Assembly: GCA_019638525.1 (NCBI GenBank)
Contig: JAHBTO010000001.1
Span: 558,001-622,000, forward strand
Origin: Ferruginibacter sp.
GTDB taxonomy: Bacteria; Bacteroidota; Bacteroidia; Chitinophagales; Chitinophagaceae
Length of the DNA: 64,000 nucleotides
Direction of reading: 5' to 3'
The notes under the pieces are model-generated. The model saw nothing but the letters and a program-made list of their open reading frames with translations. It did no database searches and was not told where the DNA came from. This document shows positions 8,276 to 17,310 of this stretch, one piece after another; the first letter of the stretch is position 1; each line of letters begins with the position of its first letter. Position numbers and translations under genes: made by a program.

Positions 8276-8539
8276 CTATTTAGTTCGGTGCTGCTCAATG
8301 TATGCAACCATGGTATTGATATCAACCAATATTTTCCTGCCTTCTTTGGGGTCTTGTATATTGATGCCGTATTCCCTGCCTAATAAAACAATTAACTCAA
8401 TTGAATCAATTGAATCAAGGCCCAACCCTTCTCCAAATAACGGTTCATCATCCTTTATATCCTCCGGTTTCACCTGTATCAGGTTCAGGAATTCCACAAT
8501 TTGTTTTTTAAGCTGTAGTTTTAGTTCTGCTGTCTCCAT
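8276..8539 (-). CDS. Acyl carrier protein
   Basis: An 87-residue acidic ACP that carries the growing acyl chain on a phosphopantetheine arm. Ser43 in GLGLDSIDSIEL is the attachment site, and the four-helix pattern fits the PP-binding family. It begins 10 bases after the exporter permease stop and is translated in the same direction, so it is likely a dedicated carrier for the pigment pathway rather than the general fatty-acid ACP. No phosphopantetheinyl transferase is present in the window, so activation would rely on a gene elsewhere. Confidence 0.9.
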   Translation of the reverse strand: METAELKLQLKKQIVEFLNLIQVKPEDIKDDEPLFGEGLGLDSIDSIELIVLLGREYGINIQDPKEGRKILVDINTMVAYIEQHRTK

Positions 8540-8549
8540 GATATCTTTT

Positions 8550-9836
8550 TCAAATTAGGTTTTTTCTTTTTAACCCGTATAAAGTAATTAATTGTATTAG
8601 TAAAGTAATACCCAATAAAGGTATAATATTTAGTATTACATCTCTCAATTTTCCGCCTTCTAAAAATAATCCATAATATGATTGTAAGCACCAATGTAAG
8701 GGTGATGCTTTTAATATATACTGAAAAGAAGAAGGCATGGCAAAACTGGGAACAAGCAAACCTCCAACAGCCGCCATTAATACAATTGATACAGCACCAA
8801 TGCCATTAGCCTGTTCCTGTGTTTTAGCAAACACGCCAATCATAATAGCATAGCTTACTGCACACCAACCGCATATAAGGGTAACAATAATTACACCCGC
8901 TATATCGGTAGGTATGTTTAACCTGGGTAACCCCATTAATGGAAACAACCATATACCAATTGAAAATATAACAAGCGCCTGTATAAATGTTACCAACAGG
9001 TAAGTAAGTTGTTTTGATATGAGTGCAACAAGATAATTGGTAGGTAATGTTTTTAAGCGAACAAAACTACCATTGAGTTTTTCTCTTACCACGCTACTGC
9101 CTAAAGAAATTACAACAAAAAACATAGCAAAGATGGTCCAGGCCGGTATATTATGCTGTGTAGCATTGGGTATGTTTCGGCTACCGTCTCGTGATATAGG
9201 TATCTCGTTAATTGCAAGCTGGTTATTTATTAGTTCATTTTCCAGCGAATCGGGTAATGCGGTTTCGTTTAAAGAAAAATAAAGGCTTTTTAAAACTTCC
9301 CTGTTTTGTACCATTTGTAAAGAACTTTTTAAAGCTCCTTGTATAGAACGACGGAATGATTCTTGCAAAACCGGGTGATAAAATACCGTGACAGGCTGTA
9401 CACTATCGTTGTCGGTTACATGCTGGCTATCGATTGACATTCCAAAATTCTTCAAAGCTTTTTTTGCTGTCTCTTCCGATTTATGTTTTAATTTTTGTGT
9501 AAAGTTGGATGGAATGATGATAGCTACAACAGCATCTTTTGCATGCATCCTGTTAGCAATTTCTTTTTCAGAAATATTGGGAGTTACCTGTTTTAAATTA
9601 AACATGCCAACTTTATTGATGGCTATTTCCATTTGTTTGCCTGCTTCCCCGGTATCCCTGTTACAAAGCAGAGTAGGAACGGTATTGGTGTTTAGTATTT
9701 CAAACGTGCTGTTTTGTACCGCCGTAATTACAATAGCCAAAATAATGGGCATTATAAACATAAAAATAAGCCCCAGCCTATCACGAAATAAGATGCGTAT
9801 ATCTTTTAATATGGTGCTGCGAAGTTTAAACATCAT
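8550..9836 (-). CDS. ABC-2 type transporter permease
   Basis: A 428-residue inner-membrane permease. One N-terminal membrane helix (residues ~21-41) is followed by a large extracytoplasmic domain of about 190 residues, then five or six helices in the C-terminal half. This is the YhhJ/DrrB-like ABC-2 layout. Its start overlaps the end of the ATPase gene by 4 bases, so the two are translationally coupled and form one exporter. Within this cluster the likely cargo is the resorcinol/polyene product or an intermediate bound for the outer membrane, which is inferred from context. No substrate-specific motif is visible. Confidence 0.88.
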   Translation of the reverse strand: MMFKLRSTILKDIRILFRDRLGLIFMFIMPIILAIVITAVQNSTFEILNTNTVPTLLCNRDTGEAGKQMEIAINKVGMFNLKQVTPNISEKEIANRMHAKDAVVAIIIPSNFTQKLKHKSEETAKKALKNFGMSIDSQHVTDNDSVQPVTVFYHPVLQESFRRSIQGALKSSLQMVQNREVLKSLYFSLNETALPDSLENELINNQLAINEIPISRDGSRNIPNATQHNIPAWTIFAMFFVVISLGSSVVREKLNGSFVRLKTLPTNYLVALISKQLTYLLVTFIQALVIFSIGIWLFPLMGLPRLNIPTDIAGVIIVTLICGWCAVSYAIMIGVFAKTQEQANGIGAVSIVLMAAVGGLLVPSFAMPSSFQYILKASPLHWCLQSYYGLFLEGGKLRDVILNIIPLLGITLLIQLITLYGLKRKNLI

Positions 9837-10585
9837 GAATCTCTGAACGATTTACCTGTTAAGTTGATGAATAACCCTTCCAGCCCTTCTTCTTTATAAT
9901 CGGCAACCAGTTGTTGCAAAGTATCGTGTGCAATTATTTTTCCATCATCTATTAAAGCCACTTTATTGCATAACTCTTCGGCTTCAGCTAATTGGTGCGA
10001 TGTATATATTAATGTAGTGCCGCCTTCTTCATTTAATTTAATAAGATAGTTGATAATGGCATGCCTGGTGTGTACATCTACACCAACGGTAGGTTCGTCT
10101 AAAAATAAAACACGGGGGTTGTGCATTACGCCAATGGCAAGGTTCACCCTGCGTTTCATCCCGCCCGAAAATTGTTCTACTCTTTTATTGCGTACATCTG
10201 CCAGGCCCAGCACTTCAAGCAGTTCGGTTGTTTTATTTTTTATTTCATTTTTTTGTAAGCCGGCCCATGCGCCAAAAAAGGCAAGGTTTTCTGCAGGGCT
10301 TAGTTCCTGGTAAAAAGAAAAATCCTGCGGTACATAACCAAAAAGTTTATTTACCGATTTTTTGTGCTGTGCTATTTCGTAACCTAACAATTTAATGCTG
10401 CCTTGTTGATACGATAATAATCCCGTGATACAATGCATGAGAGTTGTTTTGCCTGCTCCATTAGGGCCAAACAGGCCAAAGCGTTCGCCTTCCTGCACCG
10501 TTAAACTTAAATTACTAAAGCAGGAAGATGATTGGCCGGGATAAGTAAATCCCAAATGATTGATGCTTACTGCTGCATTACTCAT
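9833..10585 (-). CDS. ABC transporter ATP-binding protein
   Basis: A 250-residue ATPase that powers the adjacent permease. It shows Walker A GPNGAGKTT, the ABC signature FSGGMKRR, Walker B VLFLDEPTVGVD and the switch His in YTSHQ. The start chosen is the ATG at 10585, which overlaps the stop of the BtrH-like gene as ATGA. An ATG nine bases further upstream would add three residues and is less likely. The sequence is of the DrrA/CcmA type common in lipid and pigment exporters. All key residues are present. Confidence 0.93.
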   Translation of the reverse strand: MSNAAVSINHLGFTYPGQSSSCFSNLSLTVQEGERFGLFGPNGAGKTTLMHCITGLLSYQQGSIKLLGYEIAQHKKSVNKLFGYVPQDFSFYQELSPAENLAFFGAWAGLQKNEIKNKTTELLEVLGLADVRNKRVEQFSGGMKRRVNLAIGVMHNPRVLFLDEPTVGVDVHTRHAIINYLIKLNEEGGTTLIYTSHQLAEAEELCNKVALIDDGKIIAHDTLQQLVADYKEEGLEGLFINLTGKSFRDS

Positions 10586-11604
10586 GAATTCCATTTTATA
10601 TTTCGCAGTGCCAGGAATGCTTTTCTCTCTATCTCTGCTATCTCCAATAAATAATCTCCCATCATATCATAATCGGCCTGGCTACCTATGCGGCCTTTAT
10701 ATATACCGGCAGCCTGCACCGCAGCGCTGCGCCACATGTCTCCACTTTGTGTAAACAGTTTAGATATTTCGGGTAATTCGTCAATGGGGTGATAAGCGTA
10801 AGCTTCCTGTAAAAATGCGCCATAGATATACCTAAAACCGCCGCCGCCGGTACCAATTTCTTCCTGCATACGCACCAGTTGCGCCAGGTACAGGCCTGCA
10901 GTTTTTGAGCCAAGCTTATCTTTCCATTTTTTTATTTTTTTGCCTGTGTACGAAATGCCTTTTACACCTGCAATTGGCCCGGGAATACTAATCATGTCTC
11001 TTACATTTCTTTTAATACCGGTTTTAATGGCTTTTCGTAATTGATCATCAGTTACATTTACATGCGAAGCCGGGTAATAAATCTGCCCCCTGGGCGCTAA
11101 TGCGCCTTTTGCAAAACGAACCCTTTCCAGTTCGTATTTAGTAAGTGTTGTAACGTTTTCCATCACCGGGTCGCTTATGAGATAATCGTCTCCCTGGCTG
11201 CCGTACACTATTAAATTATGTGCATTAAAATGAAATCGGTATTCTTTTGGAAAATAAGTAAGATAGTAAACCCCTACCTGGCAGCCTACCGGTTGACCGG
11301 CTTGCAAACAATCGTCTAAAAATTTTGAAGCAGCTTCTTTATTGCTAAATTTTTTTCGTACAACCGGTACATTTAGTGATTTACAGGTGCGTTTAAAAAT
11401 AAGGCCGGGCATGGTTCTAAATGCAATGGCAGGGCCTTTATTTATTTTAAGCAAGGGTATATAAATAAAGAACAATCCGCTGCCAATACCAAACGCCAAA
11501 GGTTCGGTTAGTTTATTTACACCAACGCTTCTTAATAAGTTTGTGGTAACACCGTTTTCACAGTGCGCTGCCTGCAAGTGTTTAAATTCAGTCTTCATGC
11601 ACAT
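10582..11604 (-). CDS. BtrH N-terminal domain / DUF4872 protein
   Basis: A 340-residue protein whose N-terminal half resembles the BtrH family. BtrH moves an acyl group from ACP to an amine in butirosin synthesis and has a cysteine-peptidase-like fold. The family-like opening AAHCENG (His-Cys near residues 14-15) and a later HFNAHNLIVYG give a plausible Cys/His pair. The C-terminal half matches the DUF4872 companion region. In a pigment locus with an ACP, an acyl transfer or ester-forming step is an attractive role, but that is inference. It overlaps the preceding gene by 17 bases (11 if the second ATG at 11598 is used), indicating tight coupling. Confidence 0.75.
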   Translation of the reverse strand: MCMKTEFKHLQAAHCENGVTTNLLRSVGVNKLTEPLAFGIGSGLFFIYIPLLKINKGPAIAFRTMPGLIFKRTCKSLNVPVVRKKFSNKEAASKFLDDCLQAGQPVGCQVGVYYLTYFPKEYRFHFNAHNLIVYGSQGDDYLISDPVMENVTTLTKYELERVRFAKGALAPRGQIYYPASHVNVTDDQLRKAIKTGIKRNVRDMISIPGPIAGVKGISYTGKKIKKWKDKLGSKTAGLYLAQLVRMQEEIGTGGGGFRYIYGAFLQEAYAYHPIDELPEISKLFTQSGDMWRSAAVQAAGIYKGRIGSQADYDMMGDYLLEIAEIERKAFLALRNIKWNS

Positions 11605-11995
11605 TCATTGTTTTTAATTCCTCCACACTTACATTAAATGCATCGGCGTATCGTTGTAATTTCTTTTCCGTTAATTTTTTAAAAACCGAAGGGTTTAAAT
11701 GTCTTTTTATCGTCCATTTCCAAAAACCTGTATAGGCAGCTACAATGCCAATATCCATCAACCTCAGTTCAATAAAATATAAAATAGGACTGGCCTGGTT
11801 GTTTATAACTTTCTGGCGGGCATTTTCAATTCGCTGCGCAATATCATCCCAAGCCACATCAAGCGCCTTTGACTTTACATTCCAGCCGGTACTAAGCTCG
11901 GTTGTGTAGTTGCCATCTTTGTCAACAGCATATACCACTTCCTTGGTAAGTTTGTTAAGTGCACCGTCATCCTGGGGAATTTCTTCTTTTTTCAT
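11588..11995 (-). CDS. Conserved hypothetical protein of the flexirubin-type cluster
   Basis: A 135-residue protein without signal peptide or a clear membrane helix. The first half is polar and acidic (EEIPQDDGALNK, TTELSTGWNVKS). The second half has a hydrophobic patch around MDIGIVAAYTGFWKW and a C-terminal helical region, LQRYADAFNVSVEELKTM, that looks like the first helices of a HTH_3-type domain. I know no defined function. It begins 55 bases after DarB and overlaps the BtrH-like gene, so it is part of the same transcript and may be an accessory or adaptor protein. Confidence 0.65.
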   Translation of the reverse strand: MKKEEIPQDDGALNKLTKEVVYAVDKDGNYTTELSTGWNVKSKALDVAWDDIAQRIENARQKVINNQASPILYFIELRLMDIGIVAAYTGFWKWTIKRHLNPSVFKKLTEKKLQRYADAFNVSVEELKTMNVHED

Positions 11996-12050
11996 TTTTT
12001 GAAAAAGATTTCATTTATTAACCAACAACCAATAGTAGCCTTTAGCGGTA

Positions 12051-13199
12051 TCAGCAAACTGTTAGCATGCAATACATATAAGAGAACCTGGCGCTTTCGG
12101 GTACCAACAAGAAAATCTTTTGGCCTTTTTTAAGTTTGCCGCTGTGAAACAATTCATCAACCATAAGATATACCGATGCTGCACCTACATTACCAACCTG
12201 GGTAAGGTTTACAAACCATTTATCGTACATAATGCCTGTTTCGTTGGCTATCAGTTGCTGGTATATCTTGTCTTTAAAAAATTCGCTCGACATGTGCGGC
12301 AGAAAATAATCGATCTCACTAGATTTTACACCATGTTTTTTTAATGATGCCGATACGCCATACCCGCCATACAAAACAATATTTTTGCTTAATAGTTTTA
12401 CATCCTGCTTTATGCTGAGTATTGATTGGGCGGTTAATTCTTCAGGCGTATAATCCTGGTAGCCTTTTAATGTGCCGTCTTTTAATTTATCGGCGCCTTG
12501 GTACATGCAGGCGCTTAGTTCATTTGCATAAGAGAAGCCTTCCATCCACTCAACCTTAAGGCTAATACCATTATCGTTTTTTTTATTTGAAATATGAAAG
12601 GCAGCGGCGCCATCTGATAACATCCATCTTAAAAATTCTTTTTCAAAACCTATATATGGATCTTCCATAAGTTCTTTTAATCGCTTTGCCTCGTCTTCAA
12701 AATTTGATGACAACAATGAAACCGAAAAACGCTCCGACCCGGTTGCCACGGCATTATCTACTTCGCCGGCCTTTGTGGCAAGATAGGCATATTTAAAAGC
12801 ATGCATGCCGGCACAGCAAACTCCCGAAGGAGAAACTACTTCAATAGGATTTGTTTGCGGTAGCCAGCCATGTACCATAGCGGCATGTGATGGCATCATT
12901 TGATCGGGTGTGGATGTTCCGGTGCTTAACAGTTCTATTTTTTTTATTTCGGTAGGGTCATCTTTAAACAAGGCTTCAACAGCCAATGCAGTCATTTGTG
13001 CATTGGTATGAGTAGGCACCCCTTCTTTAGTTAGCGCATAAAACCTGCGTTTAATACCATTATTACGCAATACAATTGCTTTTGACCTTGAGGGAGTATC
13101 ATTGATATATCCCAGGTATTCTTCCATCTCATCGTTGCTAACCGGATTGTTTGGAAAAAATGAAGAAGTGTTTATAATGTAAACCTCGTTAAGACTCAT
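12051..13199 (-). CDS. darB: DarB-like beta-ketoacyl-ACP synthase III (dialkylresorcinol synthesis)
   Basis: A 382-residue KAS III relative. In characterised dialkylresorcinol pathways DarB couples two beta-keto acyl units, which are then cyclised and aromatised with DarA. The nucleophile is in GVCCAG (Cys129 preferred, with Cys128 next to it). The His is in LPHMSSEF and the Asn in NLTQVGNVGAAS, completing the Cys-His-Asn set. The N-terminal NTSSFFPNNPVSN and GIKRRFYA are also typical of the DarB subgroup. The gene follows darA by 11 bases. Calling it DarB rather than another KAS III rests largely on this pairing. Confidence 0.85.
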   Translation of the reverse strand: MSLNEVYIINTSSFFPNNPVSNDEMEEYLGYINDTPSRSKAIVLRNNGIKRRFYALTKEGVPTHTNAQMTALAVEALFKDDPTEIKKIELLSTGTSTPDQMMPSHAAMVHGWLPQTNPIEVVSPSGVCCAGMHAFKYAYLATKAGEVDNAVATGSERFSVSLLSSNFEDEAKRLKELMEDPYIGFEKEFLRWMLSDGAAAFHISNKKNDNGISLKVEWMEGFSYANELSACMYQGADKLKDGTLKGYQDYTPEELTAQSILSIKQDVKLLSKNIVLYGGYGVSASLKKHGVKSSEIDYFLPHMSSEFFKDKIYQQLIANETGIMYDKWFVNLTQVGNVGAASVYLMVDELFHSGKLKKGQKIFLLVPESARFSYMYCMLTVC

Positions 13200-13210
13200 C
13201 TGAACTAAAA

Positions 13211-14110
13211 TTAATTTACGCCTGAATAAAGTTGTTTTTGCTTTTTAATACGGCCCGATAAAAATGGTTTGAAGAAGATGGCATCTACAGTTAGTATTAT
13301 CGGGGCTGCTATAAACAATGCAATTAAAAGATAATATTTGAATGCAACAAGCCAGGGGCCTCTTTTTTTCTTTTTTGCAATTATGTTTGCCCATATCGCA
13401 AATATCCTGCTTGCCTTTGATTCTATAAACATCAGGTTGTATTTTACCTCGATGGCTTTTTGTTGAATCAGCTCTTCCTGTAATCCACCCCAACTTTCAA
13501 CAGCAAGATGTTTTTGTACGGTTTCGCCAAAGCGGCTGCAGTGTAAAATATCTTCATCAGACACGCCGGGTTTGGGAAATATGCCCAGCCACCTGCCTTT
13601 TTTACCTTTAAACATCCAGTAAAAGATGGTGATAAAACTTATAAAGTTATGGTGCCTGTCAAACAGGGCAATGCTGCCAACCAGTTTTGCTTCAGATGCT
13701 TTTAAGATTTTTTTTAATCGCTCCATGGCACTAATCCACATATTCCTGGCGCCGGTAATAGTTATCACAGGAGTATCTTTTAAAACTGCTTTTACCGAAG
13801 GTTGTTGTAAAATAGAATTTACCGGTATTGATGGCGATAAGAACCATGCCTGGTAGCCAAGTATCACCAGGTCGTATTTATTTTCTTTAAGCTGAAAAGG
13901 TTGTAATGCCGTTGGTACACTTAAAACACAATCGGGCATTACCGAAAAAAATGCTTTGCCATTCCAGGGAAAAGGATAATCCTTTGCTACATGCACACGC
14001 ACTTTTTCAACAATATTGCCAGCATGTACTAGTGGTGCTGTAAAATTATTGAGGATGTCTTCCAGTTGTCCCGATTGGGTATAATAAATTACTAGGATTT
14101 TTTTAGGCAT
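13211..14110 (-). CDS. darA: DarA-like dialkylresorcinol condensing enzyme
   Basis: A 299-residue protein from the ATG at 14110; a TTG nine bases upstream is less likely. The N-terminus, KKILVIYYTQSGQ, is a flavodoxin-like phosphate-binding loop, and TGARNMWISAME lies in the middle. Two hydrophobic segments sit near the C-terminus (around FKYYLLIALFIAAPIILTV), suggesting membrane attachment. This combination matches proteins annotated as dialkylresorcinol condensing enzyme DarA, which works with DarB to form the aromatic head group of flexirubins and related antioxidants. The neighbouring KAS II, ACP and exporter genes support this. Confidence 0.82.
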   Translation of the reverse strand: MPKKILVIYYTQSGQLEDILNNFTAPLVHAGNIVEKVRVHVAKDYPFPWNGKAFFSVMPDCVLSVPTALQPFQLKENKYDLVILGYQAWFLSPSIPVNSILQQPSVKAVLKDTPVITITGARNMWISAMERLKKILKASEAKLVGSIALFDRHHNFISFITIFYWMFKGKKGRWLGIFPKPGVSDEDILHCSRFGETVQKHLAVESWGGLQEELIQQKAIEVKYNLMFIESKASRIFAIWANIIAKKKKRGPWLVAFKYYLLIALFIAAPIILTVDAIFFKPFLSGRIKKQKQLYSGVN

Positions 14111-14127
14111 GCTATACAAATTTAGGG

Positions 14128-14622
14128 CTATAGCGTTTTTAAAACTTTTGATTTTTTGCTGTAGTCTAGGATGGCTTTTTGTACAACCGATGGAAGGCTT
14201 TTATAATGGTTACGAATTATCTCACAATCATTTTCGATATTACCATTATATTTTACCATTTTGGGGGCATGCTCCTGGATGATAAGCCGCAAAAAAATAA
14301 ACTCGATGTTGTTATTGTTATTTTTAATGGCAGATTCTAGCTTAGTGCGGCCGGTTTTAAATAAGCTTAATTTTTCTTTTGCTTTTGATACCAGGCCTGC
14401 CTTTTTCATTAGTAAAGCCCCTTCGTATGCATCTTTTTCATCAAGTGCTGAAGCTTTTACAGTTTCTAACATACTGTTTATCTCTTCCAGGCTGCCAGAA
14501 GACATAGTGTTATAAAAGGCCTGTTTATCAAAACCGGCTTGTGCCGAATTTGCATGGCTTATAAAAACCAACAACAAAAACAGTACGTTAAAAAATATTT
14601 TCATAAATGATTTGCGGTTCAT
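14128..14622 (-). CDS. Hypothetical secreted protein, first gene of the flexirubin-type run
   Basis: A 164-residue protein with a signal peptide (KIFFNVLFLLLVFISHANSAQA). The mature region is mostly helical and charged, with no recognised domain. Two starts are possible, ATG at 14622 or at 14604. A TATCTTTG -7 box at 14631-14638 puts transcription start only a few bases before 14622, which favours 14604. It ends 17 bases before darA and probably shares its promoter. Related short secreted proteins occur beside flexirubin genes in Bacteroidota, but I cannot name a function. It could be a periplasmic carrier or chaperone. Confidence 0.6.
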   Translation of the reverse strand: MNRKSFMKIFFNVLFLLLVFISHANSAQAGFDKQAFYNTMSSGSLEEINSMLETVKASALDEKDAYEGALLMKKAGLVSKAKEKLSLFKTGRTKLESAIKNNNNNIEFIFLRLIIQEHAPKMVKYNGNIENDCEIIRNHYKSLPSVVQKAILDYSKKSKVLKTL

Positions 14623-14630
14623 TGATATAG

Positions 14631-14638
14631 CAAAGATA
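14631..14638 (-). promoter_or_regulatory. -7 promoter box for the flexirubin-type operon
   Basis: On the minus strand the sequence reads TATCTTTG, an exact TAnnTTTG match, 8-16 bases upstream of the two possible starts of the first gene. The -33 element is weak: no TTG at the usual 17-21 base spacing. All nine genes down to 5901 are closely spaced and could depend on this promoter. Confidence 0.5.
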
Positions 14639-15025
14639 AAGCTTTATAAAAGTCTATAGCATTAGCTTTTTTGTTAATTAAAGAACATTTACGTTGTTTT
14701 TAAACCCATCAAAAAGTAAGGCTGCTAAGTAGTTTTACTGTAAAGCATATACGAAATAAAAATATTTATAAAATACATTGGTTTGGTACAATAAACCACT
14801 TTGAAAATACGATTTATAAAACCAAAATATTAAAACCGAACCCAACAATAATTCATGCATTGTAAAAGCAATAGTAACACATTAAACTCAAGCATAAGTT
14901 TTATTAAAAAATATATTCTTTTTACATTTTTATCCCTGGTTTAACCAGTTAAATTACTTGCGGTAAAAACTATATTTCATCTACAGTTTTAAAGTTTTTA
15001 TTGTTAGGCACAACAGGAGAAAAGC
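14639..15025. other. Intergenic region without a recognisable gene
   Basis: Nearly 390 bases of AT-rich DNA lie between the start of the flexirubin-type operon and the terminator of the PAP2-like gene. No frame of protein-like character, tRNA or convincing RNA structure is visible. It presumably holds upstream control sequence for the operon, but I see no clear operator. Confidence 0.5.
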
Positions 15026-15050
15026 GCCCTAATTAAAATTGGGGCCTTTT
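15026..15050 (-). terminator. Bidirectional-looking terminator after the PAP2-like gene
   Basis: GCCCTAATT (15026-15034) pairs with AATTGGGGC (15037-15045), a 9-bp stem with one G-T pair. T-rich sequence follows on both strands (CTTTTATTTTT on plus, CGCTTTTCT on minus). It lies just past the stop of the minus-strand gene ending at 15055. Confidence 0.6.
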
Positions 15051-15054
15051 ATTT

Positions 15055-15732
15055 TTATAATATGGCAATAGCAGCCGCAAGCTGGCAAAGCAACCCTACA
15101 AACAACCCCATATATATTTCTTTTGAAGTATGATTGCTGATGAGTAGTCGGGATGTGCATACCAGGCCGGTAATAAGAAAAGCAATACCCAATGGCCAAG
15201 TCATCAGCATAGTGTTGCTGTTCATAATGATGATAAATATGCCGATGATACCTCCACAACCGATAGCATGCATACTTATTTTATAAAAAATATTAGCTAT
15301 TAAGGCAACAGCAGTAGTTAAAAAAACTGCCGTCATAAACGATGCAAGTATTAATGGAAGTTGCGGATCGAACTTAAAAAATACACGGGCCATCCAAAAA
15401 TAAAATATCATACTGCTTAGGTATGGGCCAATGCGGTCTTGCTGCGTATGTAAAAAAACCGATTTAATAAAGCCCAGCCCCTTCATTATCAAAATTGCAA
15501 AAGCCGGAAAAAATACTGTATTTAAAAAAGTAGCCAGTATTAACTGCAACTTAGTTCCATTACTAATACCGGTAAAATACGAAGGATGGCAATACACTAA
15601 AAAAGCCACCACGTATAGCGGCACAAATAAAGGATGAAATGCCACCGAAAAAAAATAAGCCAAAAACTTTATAAACTTATTTTGCAGTGGCAATTCTTCG
15701 TTTGTTTGTTGAAAGGTAACATGTGTAGTCAT
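15055..15732 (-). CDS. PAP2-like integral membrane protein
   Basis: A 225-residue protein with about six membrane helices. The C-terminal motifs KISMHAIG and SRLLISNHTSKEI resemble the second and third phosphatase motifs of the PAP2 superfamily (SxxxH and SRxxxxxHxxxD). The first motif KxxxxxxRP is not evident and the final Asp is Glu, so lipid-phosphatase activity is doubtful. The start codon overlaps the rpoN stop by 4 bases (ATGA), so it is translated from the rpoN transcript. The link to RpoN function is unknown; this pairing could simply be conserved gene order. Confidence 0.7.
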   Translation of the reverse strand: MTTHVTFQQTNEELPLQNKFIKFLAYFFSVAFHPLFVPLYVVAFLVYCHPSYFTGISNGTKLQLILATFLNTVFFPAFAILIMKGLGFIKSVFLHTQQDRIGPYLSSMIFYFWMARVFFKFDPQLPLILASFMTAVFLTTAVALIANIFYKISMHAIGCGGIIGIFIIIMNSNTMLMTWPLGIAFLITGLVCTSRLLISNHTSKEIYMGLFVGLLCQLAAAIAIL

Positions 15733-17216
15733 AGTTCTTTTCTTAAGCGTGCCACAGAAATATTTAATTGTTCCCTGTATTTGGCTACAGTACGCCTGGC
15801 AATATTATATCCTTTTTCCTGCAACATTTCGGTCAGGCGTTCATCGCTGTAAGGGTGTTTCTTATCTTCGGCTTCAATAATATCGCTCAGTATTTTTTTC
15901 ACTTCCCTGGTACTTACTTCTTCTCCACTATCTGTTTGCAGGCTTTCGCTAAAGAAAAACTTAAGCCTGTATGTACCAAATTCTGTTTGTACAAATTTAC
16001 TGTTTGCCACCCGGCTAACAGTTGAAATATCAAGGTTGGTAGCTTCGGCAATGTATTTTAAAATCATAGGTCGCAGGTCTGTTTCATCGCCCGATATAAA
16101 AAAATCATGCTGGTAATTCATGATAGCTTCCATCGTATTCATTAGCGTATTGTACCGTTGCTTGATGGCATCAATAAACCATTTGGCTGCATCAATTTTC
16201 TGTTTAATAAAGATTACCGCTTCTTTTTGTCGTTTGTCTTTTTTACTGCCCCGGTCATATTCTTTTAGCATTTCACGGTAACCTTCGCTTATACGCAGGT
16301 CGGGTGCATTTTTACTGTTAAGTGTTAGCTCTAACTTGCCGGCATTATTATATATAAAAAAATCGGGTACAATATAACTTTCCGATTTGTTGCTATCGCC
16401 TACATTACCTGCCGGCTTAGGATTAAGTTTAATAACCTGGTTTATTATATCTCTTAAATCATCATCTGAAAGATTAAGGCTTCTTTGTATTTTCTCGTAA
16501 TGTTTTTTTGTAAACTCATCAAAATATTTTTCAAGAACTCGGATGGCCATATCTACATTCTTACCGGCATCCCTCATTCTTTCTAATTGAAGCAAGAGGC
16601 ATTCCTGCAAGTTACGGGCAGCAATACCGGGTGGGTCAAATTGTTGTATCTGCTGCACCAACCCTGCAATTTCTTCTTCGGAAGTTTGTATGTTTTGCCT
16701 AAAAGCAAGGTCATCTACAATGGATGAAAAGTCACGACGCAGGTACCCGTCATCATCTAGGTTTCCTATAATTTGCAGGGCTACTTTTTTTTGATGCTCA
16801 TCTAAAGTAAGCATATCAAGCTGTTCCATCATTATCTCGTTAAACCCCCTTTCCACCTTAATTGGTATTACCCTGTTTTCGTCCACTTCTGGATAATTGC
16901 TGTCTTTTAATTTATAATCGCTTATTTCATCGTCGCCTTCGCTTACATATTCGCTGATATCTATGTTCTCATATTCTTCGGCGCTGCCATCCATTTCCAT
17001 TTCGTTGTCTTCAGACTCAGAAAATTCATCCACCGTTTCTTCGTACTCGGTTTCGTGCCCTTCTTCTGCTTCTTCAAGCGCAGGATTTTCTTCAATTTCT
17101 TCTTTAATACGTTCCTCCAACAGGGCAGTAGGCACCTGCAATAGTTTCATTAATTGTATTTGCTGAGGCGATAATTTTTGTAGTTGTTTTTGGTATAATC
17201 CCTGACTTAAGGCCAT
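15729..17216 (-). CDS. rpoN: RNA polymerase sigma-54 factor
   Basis: A 495-residue sigma-54. Region I is the Gln/Leu-rich start (QLQKLSPQQIQLMKLLQVP) that contacts enhancer-binding activators. An acidic region II spans ~50-100, a core-binding domain follows, and an HTH leads to the RpoN box ARRTVAKYRE at residues 473-482, which reads the -24 promoter element. All parts are present and the length is normal. No sigma-54 activator (AAA+ response regulator) is encoded in the window and I saw no clear GG-N10-GC promoter here, so its targets lie elsewhere. Confidence 0.97.
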   Translation of the reverse strand: MALSQGLYQKQLQKLSPQQIQLMKLLQVPTALLEERIKEEIEENPALEEAEEGHETEYEETVDEFSESEDNEMEMDGSAEEYENIDISEYVSEGDDEISDYKLKDSNYPEVDENRVIPIKVERGFNEIMMEQLDMLTLDEHQKKVALQIIGNLDDDGYLRRDFSSIVDDLAFRQNIQTSEEEIAGLVQQIQQFDPPGIAARNLQECLLLQLERMRDAGKNVDMAIRVLEKYFDEFTKKHYEKIQRSLNLSDDDLRDIINQVIKLNPKPAGNVGDSNKSESYIVPDFFIYNNAGKLELTLNSKNAPDLRISEGYREMLKEYDRGSKKDKRQKEAVIFIKQKIDAAKWFIDAIKQRYNTLMNTMEAIMNYQHDFFISGDETDLRPMILKYIAEATNLDISTVSRVANSKFVQTEFGTYRLKFFFSESLQTDSGEEVSTREVKKILSDIIEAEDKKHPYSDERLTEMLQEKGYNIARRTVAKYREQLNISVARLRKEL

Positions 17217-17310
17217 GCTGTATAACTGTTAAGGATAAAGGCTTTTGATAAAAAAATATAAATTATAACTATAGAAACAGCGTAAATTTACATTGTAAAC
17301 AGCTTGTAAA

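Noticed and set aside
15729..17216. Searching for sigma-54 (-24/-12) promoters in the window because rpoN is present
   Set aside because: No clear GG-N10-GC site with flanking consensus was found near gene starts; weak GG/GC pairs occur by chance.
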